A stretch of 64,000 bases of DNA from Bacteroidaceae bacterium (GCA_017617315.1 JAFZWM010000042.1:62001-126000); one strand, 5' to 3'; positions 1 through 10,041 are shown, numbered from the stretch's first letter. Program-made: numbers and translations. The notes: a model not told the origin generated them from the sequence alone.

Positions 1-1614
1 GTTATATCAAAGATTGATGTCTACGACTATCTTGTAAACGGCAAACTGGCTGGCAACGTGATGCTTCAGGACAATGATGCCATCATCGTAGGTCCTTACG
101 AGAATCTTGTAGAGATTGCCGGTCATGTTAAGCGACCAATGTTCTACGAGATGAAGAAAGACGAGAGTCTTGAGGCACTCCTAAAATATGCCGGCGGATT
201 CACGGGCGATGCGCTGAAGGACAATATTCACATTGAGCGCAAGAGCAGCGAGGGACAGACCGTTTACAGCGTGAGCGAGAAGGATTTTGCAAGCTTCACG
301 ACTCACGACGGCGACTCAATCTATGTAGAGGCAGCCATCGAACGATACAAGAATATGCTTTCTGTTTCAGGCGCAGTATTCTTCCCTGGAAAATATCAGC
401 TTAGCAAGGATGTAAACTCCGTTAAGTCATTGCTGAAGCAGGCTGGCGGCCTGACCGAAGATGCCTTCATCAACCGAGGCGTTCTGTACCGAATGAAGGA
501 GAACCGCACGCGCATGGCCATGACCATCGACCTTGCCGGAATTACAAAAGATACGGCTCCAGATGTTCTTCTTCAGAACGAGGACTCTCTCGTCATCGCA
601 TCAACCGAGGAAATCAACAAGAAGAAGATGATTTACGTCTATGGCGAAGTATTCATTCCGGGCGAACAGCCTTATGCCGAAGGTCTTACAATCGAGGACG
701 CAATCGTTTCGGCTGGCGGATTAAAGGAGACAGCCACCACCCTCAACGTTGAGGTTTCGCGAATGTTGATTTACACACATACGAAGGACTCGACCTACAA
801 TACACAGGCAAAAGTATATCAGTTTACGCTGAAAGACGGTCTGCCAATAAACGAAGGTTCAAAGTTCACTCTCCAGCCGGGCGATATGGTTTCAATCCAC
901 CGCTCGCCTGAATATCAGCAACAGCAGAGAATTACGGTCGAGGGCGAAGTCCTTTATGCCGGAACATACACTCTTACGGGAAAGAACGAGCGTCTGAGCA
1001 GCGTTATAAAGCGTGCAGGCGGTCTTACTGCCGCAGCTGCAGGAGCAAACGCACGACTCATCAGAAAGATGACTCCAGAGGAGCGCGAGCGCAAGGTTCA
1101 GCTCATCGAGATTGAGCGCCGTTCTGTTATGCAGGAAAAGGAGAAGGCACAGAATCTTAACCTCGACTCAACTGACATCAAGAAGATAAAAATCAGAGAG
1201 TACTACAACGTTGGTATCGACCTCGACAAGGCAATGAAGAATCCGGGCTGCTCGGAAGATGTTGTGCTTCGCGACAGCGACCAGATCATCATTCCTCAGC
1301 ACGACTACACCGTGCGAATTAACGGCGAAGTACTCTACTCAAACACCGTGAGCTACGTTAAGGGCAAGAGAGGCAGCTATTACCTTAACCAAGCCGGCGG
1401 CGTAAGCAAGACTGGCGACAAGAAGAAAGCCTACGTCATCTATGCCAACGGACAAGTAAGCCGTCTGTCAAAAGGCAAGGTAATGCCTGGATGCGAGATT
1501 GTAGTGCCAGCAAAACAGAAGAAGGAAACGAACATTCAGAACACATCATTACTGATAAGTGCAGCAAGCGTACTTGCAACAGTAGCGGCCGTACTGATTT
1601 CAGCGCTTAAATAA
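1..1614 (+). CDS. SLBB-domain polysaccharide export protein, 5' end outside the window
   Basis: The reading frame is open from base 1, so the gene begins before the window and the first ATG at 58 is internal. The visible 537 residues align segment by segment with the C-terminal two thirds of the complete 848-residue protein at 11139-13685, for example KRPMFYEMKK and LKYAGGFTGDA. Repeated SLBB-type units, each with a short GE(V) strand and an AGG turn, follow one another, and the C-terminus has a hydrophobic stretch. Proteins of this Wza-like family form the outer-membrane or periplasmic channel for exopolysaccharide export. It is the first visible gene of an operon; wzz follows after 11 bases. 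The signal peptide and Poly_export domain would lie upstream. Confidence 0.9.
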   Translation, partial: VISKIDVYDYLVNGKLAGNVMLQDNDAIIVGPYENLVEIAGHVKRPMFYEMKKDESLEALLKYAGGFTGDALKDNIHIERKSSEGQTVYSVSEKDFASFTTHDGDSIYVEAAIERYKNMLSVSGAVFFPGKYQLSKDVNSVKSLLKQAGGLTEDAFINRGVLYRMKENRTRMAMTIDLAGITKDTAPDVLLQNEDSLVIASTEEINKKKMIYVYGEVFIPGEQPYAEGLTIEDAIVSAGGLKETATTLNVEVSRMLIYTHTKDSTYNTQAKVYQFTLKDGLPINEGSKFTLQPGDMVSIHRSPEYQQQQRITVEGEVLYAGTYTLTGKNERLSSVIKRAGGLTAAAAGANARLIRKMTPEERERKVQLIEIERRSVMQEKEKAQNLNLDSTDIKKIKIREYYNVGIDLDKAMKNPGCSEDVVLRDSDQIIIPQHDYTVRINGEVLYSNTVSYVKGKRGSYYLNQAGGVSKTGDKKKAYVIYANGQVSRLSKGKVMPGCEIVVPAKQKKETNIQNTSLLISAASVLATVAAVLISALK

Positions 1615-1625
1615 TTAAGGTAATT

Positions 1626-2684
1626 ATGGATAACAAAGTTATAAACATAAACATTCCAGATATCATAAATCTGTTAAAAAGAGACCGAAAGAAAATCGCA
1701 ATATACAGTATTATATCTGGCATTATTGGAGTTGCCCTTGCTTTTGGAACTCCAAAGAAATATGAATCAACAGTAATGCTTGCTCCCGAGGAATCGGGAG
1801 CAGGCTTCTCTGGCAGCATATCATCACTGGCTTCAATGGTTGGAATGAACATGAAATTCGGACAAAACGGAGATGCTATATATCCAGAAATCTATCCCGA
1901 CCTTATGGAGTCAACAGACTTCATCGTCGGATTGTTTCCCATAAAAATCACGGCAGACAAGACAAACGAGTCGTACGAATATTACACCTATATTTCAAAG
2001 CATCAGAAAAAAGCCGTAACCGACTATCCTATGCTTGGACTGAAAGCTGTGATAGACCTTATTAAACCGAAAGAAGAAAACAAACGCAAGAATGGCGAAA
2101 AAGCAGACCCTTTCCGTCTGACAAAAGAAGAGTACGAAACAGCAAAAAAGATAAGAGAAAACATAAGCTGCTTAGTCGACAAAAAGACAAGCGTGATAAC
2201 AATAAAAGTTACCGACCAAGACCCTCTTATTGCTGCGACTCTTGCCGACTCAATAAAGAACCATCTGCAAGTGGCGATAACAAAGTACAGAACACAAAAG
2301 TCAAGAAACGACCTTAAATATCTTGAACAGCTGCACACAGAGGCGCGTGCACAATACGATGCTTCAAGAAAAGCCTACGCATCCTATGCCGACTCGCACC
2401 TGAACACAAACCTGCAATCATACAAACTGAAAGAAGACGAATTGTCGAACGACATGAATCTGAAATACAATATCTACCAACAAATCGTAGAACAAATACA
2501 GCTTGCAAAAGCCAAAGTTCAGGAACGCACTCCTGCATTTACCGTTGTACAGGGAGCATCTGTTCCGCTGAAACACAGCAACAGATCGAAAGCTGCCACT
2601 CTGATTATGTGGATGATGCTTGGTTTCTTCATACGCTTCGGCATCCTGATTTGGAAAAACAAAAAAATGTATTTCAATTTATAA
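1626..2684 (+). CDS. Wzz-family chain-length determinant protein
   Basis: This 352-residue protein has the classical Wzz layout: a short cytoplasmic N-terminus, a first membrane segment near residues 24-43, a long periplasmic helical part with a predicted coiled coil around residues 190-275, and a second membrane segment near residues 320-345 preceded by the short motif VPLKH typical of the pre-membrane loop. Wzz proteins set the chain length of polymers made by Wzy. It sits 11 bases after the export-protein gene and 13 bases before the Wzz-Wzy fusion gene, so it belongs to the same operon. The periplasmic segment ASYADSHLNT recurs almost unchanged in the next gene, showing that the two Wzz domains are paralogues. 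Confidence 0.88.
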   Translation: MDNKVININIPDIINLLKRDRKKIAIYSIISGIIGVALAFGTPKKYESTVMLAPEESGAGFSGSISSLASMVGMNMKFGQNGDAIYPEIYPDLMESTDFIVGLFPIKITADKTNESYEYYTYISKHQKKAVTDYPMLGLKAVIDLIKPKEENKRKNGEKADPFRLTKEEYETAKKIRENISCLVDKKTSVITIKVTDQDPLIAATLADSIKNHLQVAITKYRTQKSRNDLKYLEQLHTEARAQYDASRKAYASYADSHLNTNLQSYKLKEDELSNDMNLKYNIYQQIVEQIQLAKAKVQERTPAFTVVQGASVPLKHSNRSKAATLIMWMMLGFFIRFGILIWKNKKMYFNL

Positions 2685-2697
2685 CATTATTACAGAT

Positions 2698-4692
2698 TTG
2701 TCCTTTCGTCACTATATCATAGCATCGGTATCTGCTATAGTACTGGCTATAGCAGTCTGGTTTGTTGTACCTCACAAATATGCCGCAAAGGTAAAAATTT
2801 GTGATGAATACAAGGAAACAGACCTAATCGTAGGCTTGGATCACATAACAGCCAAGGTAAAGAAGATGCTCAACAGCAATGATTTCGGAATAAATAACAT
2901 GGAAGTATATTCCAAAGTTCTGAAATCCGATGAATTTGCCAGAAAAATATCACGCAAGAAACTGAACGGCAAAAACATCAGCTATGGCGAATATCTCAAT
3001 ACAGCCGACACAATTGGCGAAATAAAGGAGAACATAAACTACCACTATTCGTCAAAAAAAAACACATTGGTCATTCAAGTAACCGACAATGATCCTGTCA
3101 TTGCCGCACAAATACTTGACAGCGTTACCATTGAACTGCAAAGCTTCATTTCCGAAAAAAGACGATACATCGCAGAAAAGCGTATGGCACACGAACTGGC
3201 GCTCCAATCGGCTGCAAAGGAAAAGCTCGAAAAGAGCAGAGCCGATTACGGAAGCTATGCCGACAATCATCTGAACACAAAATCGGAATCAGTAAAGCAG
3301 GAAATAAACTTTCTACAAAAAGTTCTTGACTGTTCAGAAAAAGAATATAAAGAAAGTGTAGTGCAAAGCGTAAGACAGAAAATGCTGTCAAAACGCTCAT
3401 ACACATCTTTCGCAACCATCAGAAACAATACCATTCCGCTACATAAGGACACCCACCTTGGCGGCTACATTGTTGCATCGCTAATTCTCGTCCTACTATC
3501 GACCAAAGGATACTTTCTTTACAAGGAAAGAAGAAAGAGACGGCAAAAAATACAGATTGGCGGTCTGTTCTCGCCTTGGAGCATCACCATTGGAGTATGG
3601 GGCGTTGTAATTGCATCCATAATTCTAAGCGGCGACCTTATGGATCCGCTTACCGGGCAGTTCTATACAAGTATCAGCATCTGGGTTCCAGTGATGTGCA
3701 TAACATCGTTTGTCACCTATAACATAATGGAGCAAAAGACTCCGCAAGAGGGACGCGGGTTCAATATAAACATGACTATGTTCAATATTCTTTATGTCAT
3801 AGCCATGATTATAACTCCGCTATATCTCTATCAAATTTACAAGTTGGTTTCGATGTTCGACACACAGGACTTGATGAACAACGTAAGAGAACTTGCCATA
3901 CACGGCGACGGATATGGTTTTCTGAACTATACATTCGTCGTTAACGAAGTGTTGCTGCTGTCTGCTCTTTGGCTATATCCAAAAATCAAATGGTGGCAGC
4001 TAACAACAATAATCATTGCATGTATTCTGTATGCAATCGGCAACATGGAAAAGATTACGGTTTTCTTGTTGTTCATATCATCAATGTTTGTCCTGTTCGA
4101 AAGAAGAGTAATATCTGTAAGAACCATTGTTGTTGTAGGATTCATACTGCTGATAGGCTTCTACTTTTTCAATCTGGCAAGATCGGGAGAAGACAGTAGT
4201 TACAGCAAAAACGAAACATTATTCGACTTCATCGGAATGTACATTCTTTCAGGTCCTGTAGCCTATTGCAAGCTGCACCAGAATCTTTCAGACCAATTTG
4301 GCTCTGATACTCTTTGGGGCATATATCTGTATCTGAGCAAATGGCTGTCGGGTGATTTTACACCGCACACACCGTTTCAAGAGTTTGTAACAGTACCGAT
4401 GTGGACGAATGTCTACACCATAATGCGCCCATTCTATACAGATTTCGGAAATATTGGCGTGGGATATTTTGCATTTCTGTATGGTGTGCTGACTGGTGTG
4501 GCATATCGTCTGAAGGACAATGGCAACAGTTTCGGAACATGCCTGTACACATATCTCGTTTATGTTCTTGTACTTCAGTTCTTCGATGAGTTCATAAGTG
4601 CAGGACTTCCTCTCTTCGGGCAAATGCTAGTATTGCTGGTAATCATTACCCAAAACAAAATTAAATTTTCGTTCAACAAGCCTACAAAATGA
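2698..4692 (+). CDS. Wzz domain fused to a Wzy-like polysaccharide polymerase
   Basis: The 664-residue product has two parts. Residues 1-275 copy the Wzz design: membrane helix at about 8-24, a periplasmic coiled-coil part with GSYADNHLNT, an IPLHKDTHLGG pre-membrane loop and a second helix at about 256-275. Residues 290-655 hold about ten further membrane helices and a large loop with RPFYTDFGNIGVG, as in oligosaccharide repeat-unit polymerases. There is no stop between the parts. The start is taken as TTG at 2698 because no in-frame ATG lies before the first helix. The end overlaps the flippase start by four bases (ATGA). Known biology: Wzz and Wzy are normally separate proteins that interact. 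The fusion is seen directly; combined polymerase and length control is inferred. Confidence 0.8.
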   Translation: MSFRHYIIASVSAIVLAIAVWFVVPHKYAAKVKICDEYKETDLIVGLDHITAKVKKMLNSNDFGINNMEVYSKVLKSDEFARKISRKKLNGKNISYGEYLNTADTIGEIKENINYHYSSKKNTLVIQVTDNDPVIAAQILDSVTIELQSFISEKRRYIAEKRMAHELALQSAAKEKLEKSRADYGSYADNHLNTKSESVKQEINFLQKVLDCSEKEYKESVVQSVRQKMLSKRSYTSFATIRNNTIPLHKDTHLGGYIVASLILVLLSTKGYFLYKERRKRRQKIQIGGLFSPWSITIGVWGVVIASIILSGDLMDPLTGQFYTSISIWVPVMCITSFVTYNIMEQKTPQEGRGFNINMTMFNILYVIAMIITPLYLYQIYKLVSMFDTQDLMNNVRELAIHGDGYGFLNYTFVVNEVLLLSALWLYPKIKWWQLTTIIIACILYAIGNMEKITVFLLFISSMFVLFERRVISVRTIVVVGFILLIGFYFFNLARSGEDSSYSKNETLFDFIGMYILSGPVAYCKLHQNLSDQFGSDTLWGIYLYLSKWLSGDFTPHTPFQEFVTVPMWTNVYTIMRPFYTDFGNIGVGYFAFLYGVLTGVAYRLKDNGNSFGTCLYTYLVYVLVLQFFDEFISAGLPLFGQMLVLLVIITQNKIKFSFNKPTK

Positions 4693-6041
4693 ATTTATCA
4701 TTTGTAAAAGACATATTTCAGAAAAAAAATCGTTCATCAATCCTGATGCTTAACGTACTGGCATCATTCTTCATAAAAGGATGGTCAGCCCTCGTCGTCC
4801 TTATCATGGTTCCACTAACATTAAACTGTCTGGGAATATACAAGAACGGCGTGTGGCTCACTCTGAGCAGTCTGCTGATATGGATTGACCAGATGGACAT
4901 TGGCTTGGGCAACGGTCTGAGAAACAAACTGACATCGCACATTGCTCATAACAATACCAAAGAAGCCAGAAACATTATAAGCTCAACCTTTGCGATGCTT
5001 GTAATCATAATGTTTCCGATACTAATTACCCTGTGTTCACTCAGCGCATTTTGCGATATATACACATTCTTCAATGTTGATGAAAGTATAATTCCGGAAT
5101 TCCGCACAGCTTTGCTCGTGGCAATAACGCTTGTCTGCATGACTTTCATTCTGAAAATCATAGGCAACGTATATATGGGAATGCAACTTCCGGCAGTAAG
5201 CAACCTTATTCTGTCGTTAGGACAAACCGTGGCGCTGATTGTATCGGCTATACTATATTATACAAACAATGCCACGTTCATGAATATCGTGATAGCCAAC
5301 ACTGCATCGCCTCTGCTGGTTTACATGATGTTTTATCCCTACACGTTTTACATCAAGTTCCCGCAACTAAGACCAACAATCAGCAGCATAAATCTACGTT
5401 CGGCCTTAGAACTCGGAAACATTGGTCTGAAATTCTTCTGGCTACAGATTGCTGCCCTGATACAGTTTATGACAGCAAACATACTCATCTCGAGGTTCTT
5501 CACTCCCGAGATGGTTACTCCATACCAGATAGCATACAGATACATGAGCATCGTAATGGTTTTCTTTTCCATTGTATGCATGCCTTTTTGGAATGCAACT
5601 ACCGATGCCTACGAACGCGGCGATATGGAATGGATAAGAAATGCAAGCACTAAAATGAACTGGCTGTCATTGACAGTTGCTGTACTTCTGGTCATACTTA
5701 CGGTAATATCTCCTTTCGTTTATGAACTGTGGGTTGAGGAAAACAAAGATGCCGTAAGCCTTAATATGACAGCAATGATGGCATTGTACATCTTCCTGAT
5801 GATACTTAGCTACAGATATTCATACTTCCTCAATGGCGTCGGAGCATTGCGACTGCAACTGTACATGACGATATCGTCTGTAGTTTTCATACCATTGGCT
5901 TGGTTTGTAAGCTATACCACCCACAGCATTATATGCTTCATGGCTGTCATGTGCGTCTGTAACTTGCCGGGCATTATTGTAAATGCCATACAGTTCAACA
6001 AAATTATTAACGGAAAAGCAAAAGGAATATGGAGAATATAA
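4689..6041 (+). CDS. Wzx-type polysaccharide flippase
   Basis: A 450-residue, very hydrophobic protein with about twelve predicted membrane helices spread over its whole length, starting near residue 17. The N-terminal region (NCLGIYKNGVWLTLSSLLIW, then GLGNGLRNKL) resembles oligosaccharide flippases of the MATE/MOP superfamily, which move lipid-linked repeat units across the inner membrane before Wzy polymerises them. The start ATG overlaps the stop of the polymerase gene (ATGA), and the end overlaps the next glycosyltransferase by 13 bases, which indicates translational coupling in the capsule operon. Family placement is confident; the substrate cannot be read from sequence. Confidence 0.87.
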   Translation: MNLSFVKDIFQKKNRSSILMLNVLASFFIKGWSALVVLIMVPLTLNCLGIYKNGVWLTLSSLLIWIDQMDIGLGNGLRNKLTSHIAHNNTKEARNIISSTFAMLVIIMFPILITLCSLSAFCDIYTFFNVDESIIPEFRTALLVAITLVCMTFILKIIGNVYMGMQLPAVSNLILSLGQTVALIVSAILYYTNNATFMNIVIANTASPLLVYMMFYPYTFYIKFPQLRPTISSINLRSALELGNIGLKFFWLQIAALIQFMTANILISRFFTPEMVTPYQIAYRYMSIVMVFFSIVCMPFWNATTDAYERGDMEWIRNASTKMNWLSLTVAVLLVILTVISPFVYELWVEENKDAVSLNMTAMMALYIFLMILSYRYSYFLNGVGALRLQLYMTISSVVFIPLAWFVSYTTHSIICFMAVMCVCNLPGIIVNAIQFNKIINGKAKGIWRI

Positions 6042-6907
6042 AAGTATCAAATACAATGCTGGGTATTGTAACAATATACAATCCTGACATTAAACAAACA
6101 GCCGACAACATAAGACTATATATTGATTATATTGACAAACTGATCATCTGGAACAACTCGCCTCTTGAAAGCGACGTAAGGAACCAGATGATGGCGCTAT
6201 TGGCTTCATTTTCAGACAAGATTCATTGGGTTGAAACAGGCGAGAACAGACTTATAGCCAAGGGACTGAACTATGCATGGAAGTATGCACAAGAAAACTC
6301 CTACACGTTCATACTGCTTATGGATCAAGACAGCCAATGGACAAATTTCAGCACATATAGAAGTACTGTTGAAAAATATTACGACGAAGGCAACAAGTGG
6401 GCTTTCACTCCTTACGTCTGCGGGAATGACCTTTGGCCGATAAAAGAACGCATCAAATTCCGTAGGATATTCATCAACTCGGGCACGGTAATACCTACTG
6501 AAATAATGAGCAGCATTGGAGGAGCCGACGAAGTTTTCGCCATCGATGCGTTAGATCACGACCTATCGTATCGCATTCTGAGAAAAGGATATCAGATTGC
6601 CTGCATTACAAGCTGTATTCTGTACCACACCATCGGAGCGCCAAAACGCTCGAAGATTCTGCACCTGTTTACAAATAACTACGGACTGTTCCGCACATAC
6701 AGCATAACGCGCAGCCACATTATATGTTACAGAAAGCACAAATCGTTCATGACGGCCTACGAAAAGCGTAAATTCTTCAAGGAGATATTCATGTGGAAAC
6801 TCATCCGCATAATTCTGGTCGAGGAAGAAAAAATCGGTCGTCTGAAGATGTTCTGCAAAGGTATCAGAGACGGAATCTCTTATAAGTTCAACGAAGAAAA
6901 CAACTGA
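6029..6907 (+). CDS. GT2-family glycosyltransferase (rhamnosyltransferase-like)
   Basis: The 292-residue product begins with a short beta strand (GIVTIYNP) and carries LLMDQDSQW near residue 100, the metal-binding DxD-type motif of a WbbL/rhamnosyltransferase-like GT2 subgroup. SGTVIPTEIM and AIDALDHDLSYRI near residues 155-185 match the acceptor-side and catalytic-base region of this subgroup. It overlaps the flippase gene by 13 bases and is followed after 2 bases by a second GT2 gene. It should transfer an activated sugar to the growing lipid-linked repeat unit at the cytoplasmic face. Donor and acceptor sugars cannot be named. Confidence 0.85.
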   Translation: MENIKVSNTMLGIVTIYNPDIKQTADNIRLYIDYIDKLIIWNNSPLESDVRNQMMALLASFSDKIHWVETGENRLIAKGLNYAWKYAQENSYTFILLMDQDSQWTNFSTYRSTVEKYYDEGNKWAFTPYVCGNDLWPIKERIKFRRIFINSGTVIPTEIMSSIGGADEVFAIDALDHDLSYRILRKGYQIACITSCILYHTIGAPKRSKILHLFTNNYGLFRTYSITRSHIICYRKHKSFMTAYEKRKFFKEIFMWKLIRIILVEEEKIGRLKMFCKGIRDGISYKFNEENN

Positions 6908-6909
6908 TT

Positions 6910-7800
6910 ATGGTTTCTATCATAATAGTCAACTACAATACATCGGAACTGTTGCTGAGCTGTGTCGAATCCGTTGTCGCCAATGTGAAAACCGACTACG
7001 AGATAATTGTCGTAGACAATAACTCGACAAGCGAGCAGAAAGCACTCTTGCGAAACTGCGACAAGTTCAAACTTATAGAACTCGAATCAAACTTAGGATT
7101 CGGCAAGGCAAACAATGCCGGAGCAAAAATGGCAGAAGGCGAATATCTGTTTCTGCTCAATCCCGACACGATTCTGGTTAACGATGCCGTATCGCTTATT
7201 TCTGCATACATGTCGCAGCACAAAGATGTAGGCATCTGCGGAGGCAATCTGTATGACAAGAACATGCAGCCTGCCCATTCATACCACAAACTTCTGCCGT
7301 CAATCCTTTCAGAAGCCGACTTTGCCACAGGTCAGATATATCGCAAATTGCGCTACGGAAAGAATTCGCAATTCAACACAACAGCCTCTCCCACCCCCGT
7401 GGCCATGATAACCGGCGCCGACCTGATGATAACAAAGGAAGCATGGAACAAGTGCAACGGATTCGACCCAGACTTCTTCATGTATTCAGAAGATGCCGAC
7501 CTATGCTGTCGATGCAGCAAACTTGGCTACAAGATAATGAACATTCCCGGATCAAAGATTATTCATCTTGAGGGACAGAGTTTTGTTGAGAACAGAAACC
7601 ATTGCGAAAGAATATTAGACGGCAGGTTTAAGTATTTCAACAAGCACTATTCAAGGCTATACAACATTGCTGCCAATACAATAAATATTGTCAGCCTTTA
7701 CTGCGCCATCTTTGTCTGTAGCATAGCTGGAAGAAAAACGGCAAAGTCAAACTACAGCATTCGTCTGGATGTTTACCTGAAAAGAATAAGAGAGCAATGA
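6910..7800 (+). CDS. GT2-family glycosyltransferase
   Basis: This 296-residue protein starts with a textbook GT2 N-terminus (VSIIIVNYNTSELL, IIVVDNNSTS), has the donor-site LLNPDT near residue 82 and the GFDPDFFMYSEDADLCCR block near residues 188-205 containing the ED catalytic base. These features place it with rhamnosyl- and related transferases. There is one hydrophobic stretch close to the C-terminus (about 250-268) that may anchor it. It follows the preceding GT2 after 2 bases and overlaps the next gene by four bases (ATGA). The sugar specificity is unknown. Confidence 0.87.
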   Translation: MVSIIIVNYNTSELLLSCVESVVANVKTDYEIIVVDNNSTSEQKALLRNCDKFKLIELESNLGFGKANNAGAKMAEGEYLFLLNPDTILVNDAVSLISAYMSQHKDVGICGGNLYDKNMQPAHSYHKLLPSILSEADFATGQIYRKLRYGKNSQFNTTASPTPVAMITGADLMITKEAWNKCNGFDPDFFMYSEDADLCCRCSKLGYKIMNIPGSKIIHLEGQSFVENRNHCERILDGRFKYFNKHYSRLYNIAANTINIVSLYCAIFVCSIAGRKTAKSNYSIRLDVYLKRIREQ

Positions 7801-8861
7801 ACATTTACATAAACGGCAGATTCCTGTTACAAAAGTGTACAGGCGTGGAACGATTTGCATACAACATGTGTAAATCGTTTGTTTCCAACGGCCACAACAT
7901 AAATATTATCATTCCGAAGAACGGAAAGATACATAACGACTATGATGTTTCACAGTTCAACATCAAGCGCTTTGGCGTATGCTCGTCGCACATTTGGGAG
8001 CAGTTGGTTCTGCCATTCTTCTTTATTGGCAAAAAAGACTATGTCCTGCTAAGTTTCACAGGTCTCGGAAGCATCCTTGTACCAAACAAGGTTATGACAA
8101 TACACGACCTTTCGTTTCTAGAAAACCGCAACTGGTTCTCTGCCGCATACTATCACTATTACAAGCAGATGACCCCATTGGCCGTAAAGACATCAAGGCA
8201 TATCATCACCGTAAGCAACTTTTCAAAAGACGAGATTCTACGCTTCTACCGTTTCCTTAAACCGGAGCAGATAACAGTCGTATATAATGCCACAGACAGC
8301 AATCTGTTCAAACCAACAAAGAGCGAGGCCGACGCTAACAGCAACTATGTTCTTGCCGTTTCTTCTATCGACCCAAGAAAGAACTTCGCGCAACTGATAA
8401 AGGCTTTCGGAAACATCAGCAACTGCACGCTAAAAATTGTCGGCGCACATAACAGGGTTTTCAACAGTTCAGCAAAAGATAGCAATATACAACAGAACAA
8501 AGATAATATTGAGTACCTTGGACGCGTTACAGACAAAGAGCTTGTTGAACTGTACAGCGGAGCAAAGGCATTCATCTTCCCTTCGCTATACGAGGGGTTC
8601 GGCCTGCCTCCAATCGAGGCTATGATGTGCGGATGTCCAGTATTGGTATCAGACATTCCTGTACTTCGTGAAATATGCAAAGATGCCGCCATCTACTTCA
8701 ATCCAAAAGATGCAATAAGTATCAGTTCAGCCATAGACTCCATACTATTAAAGGAAGAGAATGAACGAAATGAAATAATACAGAAGGGATTCGAAAATGC
8801 CAAGAGATTCTCTTGGACGAAATCCGTTGAGACACTTATCAATACATTATCCAACCTATAA
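7797..8861 (+). CDS. GT4-family glycosyltransferase
   Basis: A 354-residue GT-B fold enzyme. The N-terminus has NGRFLLQKCTGVERFAYN, typical of a mannosyltransferase-like GT4 subgroup. The C-terminal donor domain has SSIDPRKNFAQLIKAF near residues 190-206 and the E-x7-E motif in FPSLYEGFGLPPIEAM near residues 258-275. The start ATG overlaps the previous stop (ATGA). It acts in assembly of the repeat unit from nucleotide sugars. A mannosyl or related specificity is only suggested by the subgroup resemblance. Confidence 0.88.
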   Translation: MNIYINGRFLLQKCTGVERFAYNMCKSFVSNGHNINIIIPKNGKIHNDYDVSQFNIKRFGVCSSHIWEQLVLPFFFIGKKDYVLLSFTGLGSILVPNKVMTIHDLSFLENRNWFSAAYYHYYKQMTPLAVKTSRHIITVSNFSKDEILRFYRFLKPEQITVVYNATDSNLFKPTKSEADANSNYVLAVSSIDPRKNFAQLIKAFGNISNCTLKIVGAHNRVFNSSAKDSNIQQNKDNIEYLGRVTDKELVELYSGAKAFIFPSLYEGFGLPPIEAMMCGCPVLVSDIPVLREICKDAAIYFNPKDAISISSAIDSILLKEENERNEIIQKGFENAKRFSWTKSVETLINTLSNL

Positions 8862-8870
8862 ATTATTTGA

Positions 8871-9986
8871 ATGAAAACTATTCTCCATATATCAAAATAC
8901 TACTATCCCGACTTGGGAGGTATAGAAACCGTGGCAAAATATCTTGCCGAGGGACTGACTGAATTCAACAATGTGGTAATCTGTTTCTCAACAGACAAGA
9001 AATATCACGAAGATGAGGTGAACAAAGTAAAAGTGTATCGCATACCTGTTACATTCTCGTTCATGAGTCAGGATGTGGCTTTCAAATATTTCCATTATCT
9101 GCAAAAGATAATAAAAATGCACAAGCCCGAATTTGTGCATGTACATTGTCCCAACCCATTTGTCTATCCGTTGGTAGTGAAGGCTATTGACAAGAATACT
9201 AAGCTTATCATGCACTGGCATTCCGACATTCTGGCCAAAGGCGTAATGTACAATATAATAAAGCCTTTCGAAGACTTAGCCTTGCGCAGAGCAGATCTTA
9301 TAATCGCCACAAGTCCCAACTATATCGAATATTCAAAGCCTCTTCTGAAACACAGAGATAAGGTAAGAGTGGCACAAAACGGACTCATCACAAGCGACTT
9401 CAACCCTCAGCCGGGAGACGAAGAACGTATTCAGAATATAAAGGATAAATACAGGGGCAAGAAAATTGTTTATTTTGTAGGACGCCACATACCATACAAA
9501 GGCATCGACTGTCTGATAAAAGCCGACCAATATATAGAAAGCGACTGCGTGATACTCATTGCCGGAAAAGGTCCTCACGACAAACAGTTGAAAAAGATTC
9601 CTTGTTCCGACAGGGTTAAGTTCTTAGGCAGATTGTCTGATGAAGATTTGCGTTGCTACTCACATGCTGCCGACATCTTCGCCTTCTCGTCAGTTACCAA
9701 AGCCGAAGCTTTCGGAGTGGCACTGATTGAGGCCATGTACTGCAAATCAGTTCCTGTTGTATTCAACATAAAAGGCTCGGGCGTTAACTGGGTTTCAATT
9801 GCAGGAGAAACAGGCGAAGAAGTGCCATTGAAAGATATAAAGGCATATGCCAAGGCCATAGACAAAATATTGTCAGACGGCAATCTGCAACACAAGTACG
9901 CCGAAGCAGCCTACAAGCGAATAACCGAGAATTTCACTACCGAAATTGCGGTAAGCGTAATGAATGATATTTACAAATCGTTATAA
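8871..9986 (+). CDS. GT4-family glycosyltransferase
   Basis: The 371-residue product opens with HISKYYYPDLGGIETVAKYL, the acceptor-domain signature of GT4 enzymes with a GG-E/I loop. VGRHIPYKGIDCLIKA near residues 203-218 and KAEAFGVALIEAM near residues 279-291 (E-x7-E) form the nucleotide-sugar site. It is the last gene of the plus-strand operon, nine bases after the previous one, and its stop is followed at once by a bidirectional terminator. It should add a later residue of the repeat unit. Confidence 0.88.
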   Translation: MKTILHISKYYYPDLGGIETVAKYLAEGLTEFNNVVICFSTDKKYHEDEVNKVKVYRIPVTFSFMSQDVAFKYFHYLQKIIKMHKPEFVHVHCPNPFVYPLVVKAIDKNTKLIMHWHSDILAKGVMYNIIKPFEDLALRRADLIIATSPNYIEYSKPLLKHRDKVRVAQNGLITSDFNPQPGDEERIQNIKDKYRGKKIVYFVGRHIPYKGIDCLIKADQYIESDCVILIAGKGPHDKQLKKIPCSDRVKFLGRLSDEDLRCYSHAADIFAFSSVTKAEAFGVALIEAMYCKSVPVVFNIKGSGVNWVSIAGETGEEVPLKDIKAYAKAIDKILSDGNLQHKYAEAAYKRITENFTTEIAVSVMNDIYKSL

Positions 9987-9991
9987 CAACA

Positions 9992-10034
9992 AAAAATAGA
10001 GGTGGACAATCAGATTGTGTCCACCTCTATTTTT
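9992..10034. terminator. Bidirectional intrinsic terminator between convergent operons
   Basis: A perfect 17-bp inverted repeat (arms 9992-10008 and 10018-10034, 9-base loop) with an A-run at its left and a T-run at its right end. It lies 5 bases after the last plus-strand glycosyltransferase and 8 bases after the end of the minus-strand WecA-like gene, so it can stop transcription in both directions. Confidence 0.92.
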
Positions 10035-10041
10035 ATCCCTA

